DNA of 64,000 nucleotides from an uncultured Tenacibaculum sp. (GTDB taxonomy: Bacteria > Bacteroidota > Bacteroidia > Flavobacteriales > Flavobacteriaceae), in assembly GCF_947502995.1 (NCBI RefSeq), contig NZ_CANNBW010000006.1, positions 124,001 through 188,000 on the forward strand, given 5' to 3'. This document shows positions 60,457 through 64,000 of the stretch, piece after piece. Position numbers and translations under genes: made by a program. The first letter of the stretch is position 1. The number at the start of each line of letters is the position of its first letter. Below the pieces are notes generated by a model that was not told where the DNA came from, searched no databases, and was given only the letters and a program-made list of their open reading frames with translations.

Positions 60457-62565
60457 ATGAAAAAACATATACTAATGGTTACAGTTTTAGCTCTAGCATT
60501 TAGCTGTAATACAAAAGAACCAAAAAAAGAAAATACCGAAGATATGAGTACTTCTGAAAATCCTTTATTAGTAAAAAGTAGTTTAGATTACGGAGCTCCA
60601 GATTTTACCAAAATAAAGAATGAACATTTTATGCCTGCTATTTTAAAAGGGATGGAAGTTCAAAATTCTGAAATAGCAAAAATCGTAGCGAATACAGAAG
60701 CACCAACTTTCGAAAACACAATTTTAGCTTTAGAAGAAAGTAGTAAAACATTAGATAATGTAAATGCTATTTTTTCTGCATTAACTAGTGCACATACAAA
60801 CGACGTTATTCGTGAAAATCAAAAAGAACTAGCGCCTAAATTTTCTAAACATGGAGATAATATTTTATTAAACACAAAATTGTTTGAAAGAATCAAAACA
60901 GTTTATAATAGTTTAGAAAGTTTAAATTTAGATCCAGAGTCTAAACATTTAGTAAGTGAATACTACAAGAATTTTGTAAAAGCAGGAGCTAATTTATCAG
61001 AAGATAAAAAAGAAGAATTAAAAGCAATTAATGCGCAATTAGCTAGCTTATCTAACGATTTTGGGAAAAAAGGAGTAGACGCTATGAAAAAAGGAGGCGT
61101 TATAGTTGCTGATAAAGGTGAATTGAAAGGTTTTTCTGAAGAAAAGATTAAATCTATAGAGAAAGATGGGAAGTATGAAATTCAATTAATTAATACAACA
61201 CAACAACCATCTTTACAAACATTAGAGAATAGAGAACTTCGTGAAAAATTATTCAAAAAATCTATTTGTAGAACTGAAGGAGGAACTTACGATACTTCAG
61301 ATTTAGTAAAACAAATGGTAGAATTAAGAGCTAAAAAAGCTGAAATTTTAGGTTTTGATAATTATGCAAGTTGGAGTTTGCAAGGAACTATGGCAAGTAC
61401 ACCAGATAAAGTTTTTGAAATGTTTAAAAACTTAATTCCAGGTTCATTAGAAAAAGCAGCTTCAGAAATAAAAGAAATTCAAACAGAGATCAATAAAGAA
61501 GGTGGAGATTTTGAATTAACGCCATACGATTGGAACCATTATGCAGAGAAAGTTCGTAAATCTAAATACAATTTAGATGAAGAAGAAGTAAAACAGTATT
61601 TCGAAATTAATAATGTTTTAGAAAAAGGAGTCTTTTTTGCAGCAAACAAGTTATATGGAATTACGTTTAAAAAGCGCGAAGATATTCCAGTATACCATCC
61701 AGATGTTGTAGTGTATGAATTATTCGAAGAAGATGGAAGTAAACTAGGTTTATTTTATGGTGATTTCTTTGCTAGAGATAGCAAAAGAGGAGGAGCTTGG
61801 ATGAGTGCTTTTGTGAAACAATCAAAATTACGTAATCAAAAACCTGTAATTTATAATGTTTGTAATTCACCAAAACCAGCAGAAGGTGAGCCAGCTTTAA
61901 TTAGTTTTGATGAGGTAGAAACAATGTTTCATGAGTTCGGTCATGCGTTACATGGTTTATTTGGAGATCAAAAATATGCTTCAATTTCAGGAACAAGTAC
62001 AGCAAGAGATTTTGTTGAGTTTCCATCGCAGTTTAATGAAAATTGGGCTACACATCCAGAAGTGTTAAATAATTATGCTTTACATTACAAAACAGGAAAA
62101 GTAATTCCTGATACTTTATTGAAAAAAATAAAAGCAGCAGGAACTTTTAATCAAGGATATTCGATCATAGAGAATTTATGTTCATCAAATTTAGATATGC
62201 AATGGCATACTATCGGTAAAGATGTAAAAATCGAAGATGTTGCAAAGTTTGAAAAAGAAGCCTTAGAAAAAATGAATTTAAATATAGATCAAATTCCTCC
62301 AAGATATAGATCTACTTATTTTGCTCATATATTCAGTGGAGGTTATGCTTCTGGTTATTATTCGTATTTATGGACAGAAATGTTAAGTCATGATGCTTAT
62401 GATTGGTTTAAAAATAACGGATTATTAACTCGTGAAAATGGAGATAAATTCCGTAAAGAAGTATTGTCTAAAGGAAATACAATGGATTATGCTGAAATGT
62501 ATAAAGTGTTTGCAGGACGTGATCCGCAAGCAGAACCAATGTTAAAAGCTAGAGGACTGAAATAG
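60457..62565 (+). CDS. M3-family metallopeptidase lipoprotein (peptidyl-dipeptidase Dcp type)
   Basis: A 702-residue lipoprotein with lipobox Cys in FSCNTKE (residue 17). The M3 zinc motif HEFGHALHG has H492, E493 and H496; the third ligand is expected in a downstream helix. Conserved M3 segments FYGDFFARDSKRGGAWM and YFAHIFSGGYASGYYSYLWTEM are present. Dcp-like enzymes remove C-terminal dipeptides from oligopeptides. It is downstream of the Vat-like gene and probably in the same transcript. Confidence 0.94.
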   Translation: MKKHILMVTVLALAFSCNTKEPKKENTEDMSTSENPLLVKSSLDYGAPDFTKIKNEHFMPAILKGMEVQNSEIAKIVANTEAPTFENTILALEESSKTLDNVNAIFSALTSAHTNDVIRENQKELAPKFSKHGDNILLNTKLFERIKTVYNSLESLNLDPESKHLVSEYYKNFVKAGANLSEDKKEELKAINAQLASLSNDFGKKGVDAMKKGGVIVADKGELKGFSEEKIKSIEKDGKYEIQLINTTQQPSLQTLENRELREKLFKKSICRTEGGTYDTSDLVKQMVELRAKKAEILGFDNYASWSLQGTMASTPDKVFEMFKNLIPGSLEKAASEIKEIQTEINKEGGDFELTPYDWNHYAEKVRKSKYNLDEEEVKQYFEINNVLEKGVFFAANKLYGITFKKREDIPVYHPDVVVYELFEEDGSKLGLFYGDFFARDSKRGGAWMSAFVKQSKLRNQKPVIYNVCNSPKPAEGEPALISFDEVETMFHEFGHALHGLFGDQKYASISGTSTARDFVEFPSQFNENWATHPEVLNNYALHYKTGKVIPDTLLKKIKAAGTFNQGYSIIENLCSSNLDMQWHTIGKDVKIEDVAKFEKEALEKMNLNIDQIPPRYRSTYFAHIFSGGYASGYYSYLWTEMLSHDAYDWFKNNGLLTRENGDKFRKEVLSKGNTMDYAEMYKVFAGRDPQAEPMLKARGLK

Positions 62566-62590
62566 GTTATAATTTAGCATATATAAATTT

Positions 62591-62626
62591 AAAACGATCA
62601 GAAGAATATTCTTTTGATCGTTTTTT
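62591..62626 (+). terminator. Intrinsic terminator of the nadC operon
   Basis: Arms of 17 bp (62591-62607 and 62608-62624) pair with one G-U around AATATT, ending in six T. Confidence 0.85.
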
Positions 62627-62657
62627 GTTTATATCTACTATCTTTAATAAAAAAAGA

Positions 62658-63065
62658 ATGACGAGATTAGGTGTACTTTTTATATTAATTACTTCAGTTC
62701 TTCAAGCACAAAATATTAGTATAATCGGAAAGCAATTCATTGCTAATGTAAATTCTGTTTGTGAAGAAACTCCAGATGATAATCCTTGCGCAGGAGAAGA
62801 AATTTATGTGGTTGTTAAATTTTTAAAAGATATGGTTGAACTTGCAGAAAAAGGAATTTCGTCTTGTGATAAAGAAACATATATACGAAAGTTTAAGTAT
62901 AACTATGAAATAAAAGAGAATGACATCCTAATAACTTTAAAACCAGAAGAAGTTGAGTACACTCATCTTAAAGAAATAAAGTTTACTATTGAAAACAAAA
63001 AATTATTTGGTGCTATAACTTATCCGAATGGAAAAATTATAGTTTATGAATTTAAAGAAGAATAA
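62658..63065 (+). CDS. Small secreted hypothetical protein
   Basis: A 135-residue protein with signal peptide MTRLGVLFILITSVLQAQ. The start is the ATG at 62658; the frame from a TTG at 62625 lies in the terminator. The mature part is mixed alpha/beta with three Cys, one near the start (SVCEETPDDNPCAGEE) and one at SSCDKET. No family is recognised. The next gene starts four bases after its stop, so both are co-transcribed. Confidence 0.7.
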   Translation: MTRLGVLFILITSVLQAQNISIIGKQFIANVNSVCEETPDDNPCAGEEIYVVVKFLKDMVELAEKGISSCDKETYIRKFKYNYEIKENDILITLKPEEVEYTHLKEIKFTIENKKLFGAITYPNGKIIVYEFKEE

Positions 63066-63069
63066 TACG

Positions 63070-63642
63070 ATGAACGATTATTACGATAATGAAACATTTA
63101 AAAAAGTAGCTTTTACAAATGATCAAATAAGTAGATCAGATTTTGATTCTTGTACATTTGAGAATTGCGATTTTTCAGATATGCACGTTGTAAATTCAGA
63201 ATTTTTAGAATGTGAATTTATCGATTGTAATCTGAGTAATACAAGATTGAAAGAAAGTAGTTTTAAAGATGTACATTTTTATAGTTCAAAATTATTAGGA
63301 ATTAAATTCTACGAAATAGATCCTTTTTTACTGAAAATAAATTTTACCGATTGTCAAGTTGATTACTCTTCTTTTTATCAGTTAAAAATGCAAAATTTTC
63401 AATTTGTAAACTGTAGTGTAAAAGAAGTAGATTTTACAGAAGCAAATCTTCAATTTAGTTATTTTGACGATTGTGATTTACTTGGGTCAATTTTCGAAGC
63501 TTCAGATTTAAGAAATGTAAATTTTAAAACTGCGCGTAACTTTTCTATCGATTTAGAGTCTAATAGAGTAGAAAAAGCAATTTTTTCAAAAGATAATGTT
63601 GCTAATTTGCTAGAAAAGTATAAAATCAAAATTGTTTCATAA
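63070..63642 (+). CDS. Pentapeptide-repeat protein
   Basis: A protein of about 190 residues built from A(D/N)LxX-type pentapeptide repeats that form a right-handed quadrilateral beta helix: SDFDSCTFENCDFSDMHVV, SEFLECEFIDCNLSNTRL and VDFTEANLQFSYFDDCDLLGS. The start is the ATG at 63070; an upstream ATG at 63046 lies inside the preceding gene. The form recalls Qnr/McbG gyrase-protecting proteins, which have similar length and paired repeat domains separated by a short helix, but no specific Qnr motif was found. Function is unknown. Confidence 0.85.
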   Translation: MNDYYDNETFKKVAFTNDQISRSDFDSCTFENCDFSDMHVVNSEFLECEFIDCNLSNTRLKESSFKDVHFYSSKLLGIKFYEIDPFLLKINFTDCQVDYSSFYQLKMQNFQFVNCSVKEVDFTEANLQFSYFDDCDLLGSIFEASDLRNVNFKTARNFSIDLESNRVEKAIFSKDNVANLLEKYKIKIVS

Positions 63643-63643
63643 A

Positions 63644-64000
63644 TTGGATATAAACTCCATCATTTCAACTTTTTTTATTTCTATCATGATCTTGTTTTTT
63701 ATAACAGGTGTAATGTATACGATGAATCAAAAAAAGAAAACAATGCGTTTACTTTCTGATGAACCATTAATAAATTCATTTGCAAATGTTGAAATAAAAA
63801 ATATTGAATCCATAAAGAGAAGCTTTTGGATTGGTAATGTGAAGTTATTTAAAAATTATATTCTAATACAGAGTAAATTTAATTACGATGTAATCCAATT
63901 AAATCCGAATTTTAAAAATGATGTAAAGTTTAAAATTTTGTATCAATCTTCATCAATAGAAAGTAGAACAATTAAAATTATTGGAACCAAAAACAGACTA
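63644..64000 (+). CDS. Hypothetical membrane-anchored protein, 3' end cut by the window
   Basis: The frame is open to the right edge with 119 codons. A TTG at 63644 gives a full transmembrane helix (INSIISTFFISIMILFFITG) with a short cytoplasmic start; an ATG at 63686 would cut this helix in half, so the TTG is favoured. The rest is a soluble domain with segments such as SFWIGNVKLFKNYILIQSKF and no motif I recognise. It starts two bases after the pentapeptide-repeat gene, which suggests co-transcription. Confidence 0.6.
   Translation, partial: MDINSIISTFFISIMILFFITGVMYTMNQKKKTMRLLSDEPLINSFANVEIKNIESIKRSFWIGNVKLFKNYILIQSKFNYDVIQLNPNFKNDVKFKILYQSSSIESRTIKIIGTKNRL

Noticed and set aside
63070..63642. 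A quinolone-resistance Qnr gene
   Set aside because: The pentapeptide pattern and length are similar, but no specific Qnr motif is visible.
1..64000. CRISPR arrays, tRNA or rRNA genes, prophage or an origin
   Set aside because: No regularly spaced repeats, no tRNA-like arms with a GGTTCGA loop, no phage structural genes and no dnaA boxes were found.

Overview
The window looks like a chromosomal segment from a marine-type Flavobacteriaceae (Bacteroidota), most like Tenacibaculum or Polaribacter. This is inferred from gene content only. The DNA is AT-rich. Start sites lack Shine-Dalgarno sequences, and several genes have a Bacteroidota-type -7 box (TAnnTTTG). Phylum-typical families are present: type IX secretion C-terminal domains, DUF5916, DUF3276 (PUR-alpha-like), DUF3667, TIGR02757, a LytTR regulator next to a TPR histidine kinase, and a GG-leader peptide. 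No rRNA, tRNA, CRISPR array, prophage or intact insertion sequence was found.

Layout. (1) 1-8.1 kb: the end of an unknown gene; a cysteine-less LOV-like PAS protein; then a minus-strand run of DUF3667, S10 peptidase, CPBP protease, TIGR02757 and M14 peptidase; then an orphan cytosolic protein. (2) 8.2-11.5 kb: a TPR histidine kinase and a LytTR regulator, followed by a PixA/AidA-family inclusion-body-type gene whose C-terminus lies in another frame. (3) 11.5-17.7 kb: GlcG/HbpS-like protein, AraC regulator, LolD-like ATPase, DUF5916 outer-membrane protein and sucC. (4) 18-21.2 kb: two paralogous small secreted proteins and two overlapping paralogous secreted proteins, with gaps holding possible gene remnants. 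(5) 21.3-29.9 kb: uvrB and two large T9SS cargo proteins that share a nearly identical 1.74-kb 3' half. (6) 29.9-38.2 kb: an ABC-2 exporter, a pRiA4b ORF-3-like protein, a menaquinone-type cluster (MenI-like thioesterase, anchored alpha/beta hydrolase, isochorismate synthase), DUF3276, an ABC exporter and leucine dehydrogenase. (7) 38.2-46.7 kb: nusB, DUF1573 lipoprotein, yajC, YbbR protein, coaE, a two-component pair, a Sua5/YciO protein, an alkaline-ceramidase-like membrane protein, a WYL regulator and a GyrI-like protein. (8) 46.7-55.8 kb: glycosyltransferase, an orphan paralogue of the response regulator, an HsdR_N protein, holA, small and DUF proteins, an AlkD-like protein, an M28 peptidase, and an rdgB/FecCD-type ABC operon. 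(9) 55.9-64 kb: XRE regulator, a GG-leader cysteine-rich peptide with its own promoter, rlmH, a GH99/71-like lipoprotein, nadC, a Vat-type acetyltransferase, an M3 peptidase, a small secreted protein, a pentapeptide-repeat protein and a gene cut by the right edge.

Most of the window is ordinary housekeeping and cell-envelope content; there is no defence island. The points most worth a second look are the orphan GG-leader peptide gene, the frame-disrupted pixA-like gene beside a sensory pair, the near-identical halves of the two T9SS proteins, the orphan response regulator that shares a 56-bp identical block with its paralogue, and a long palindrome just upstream of nadC. All family assignments were made by reading motifs; no database search was run.
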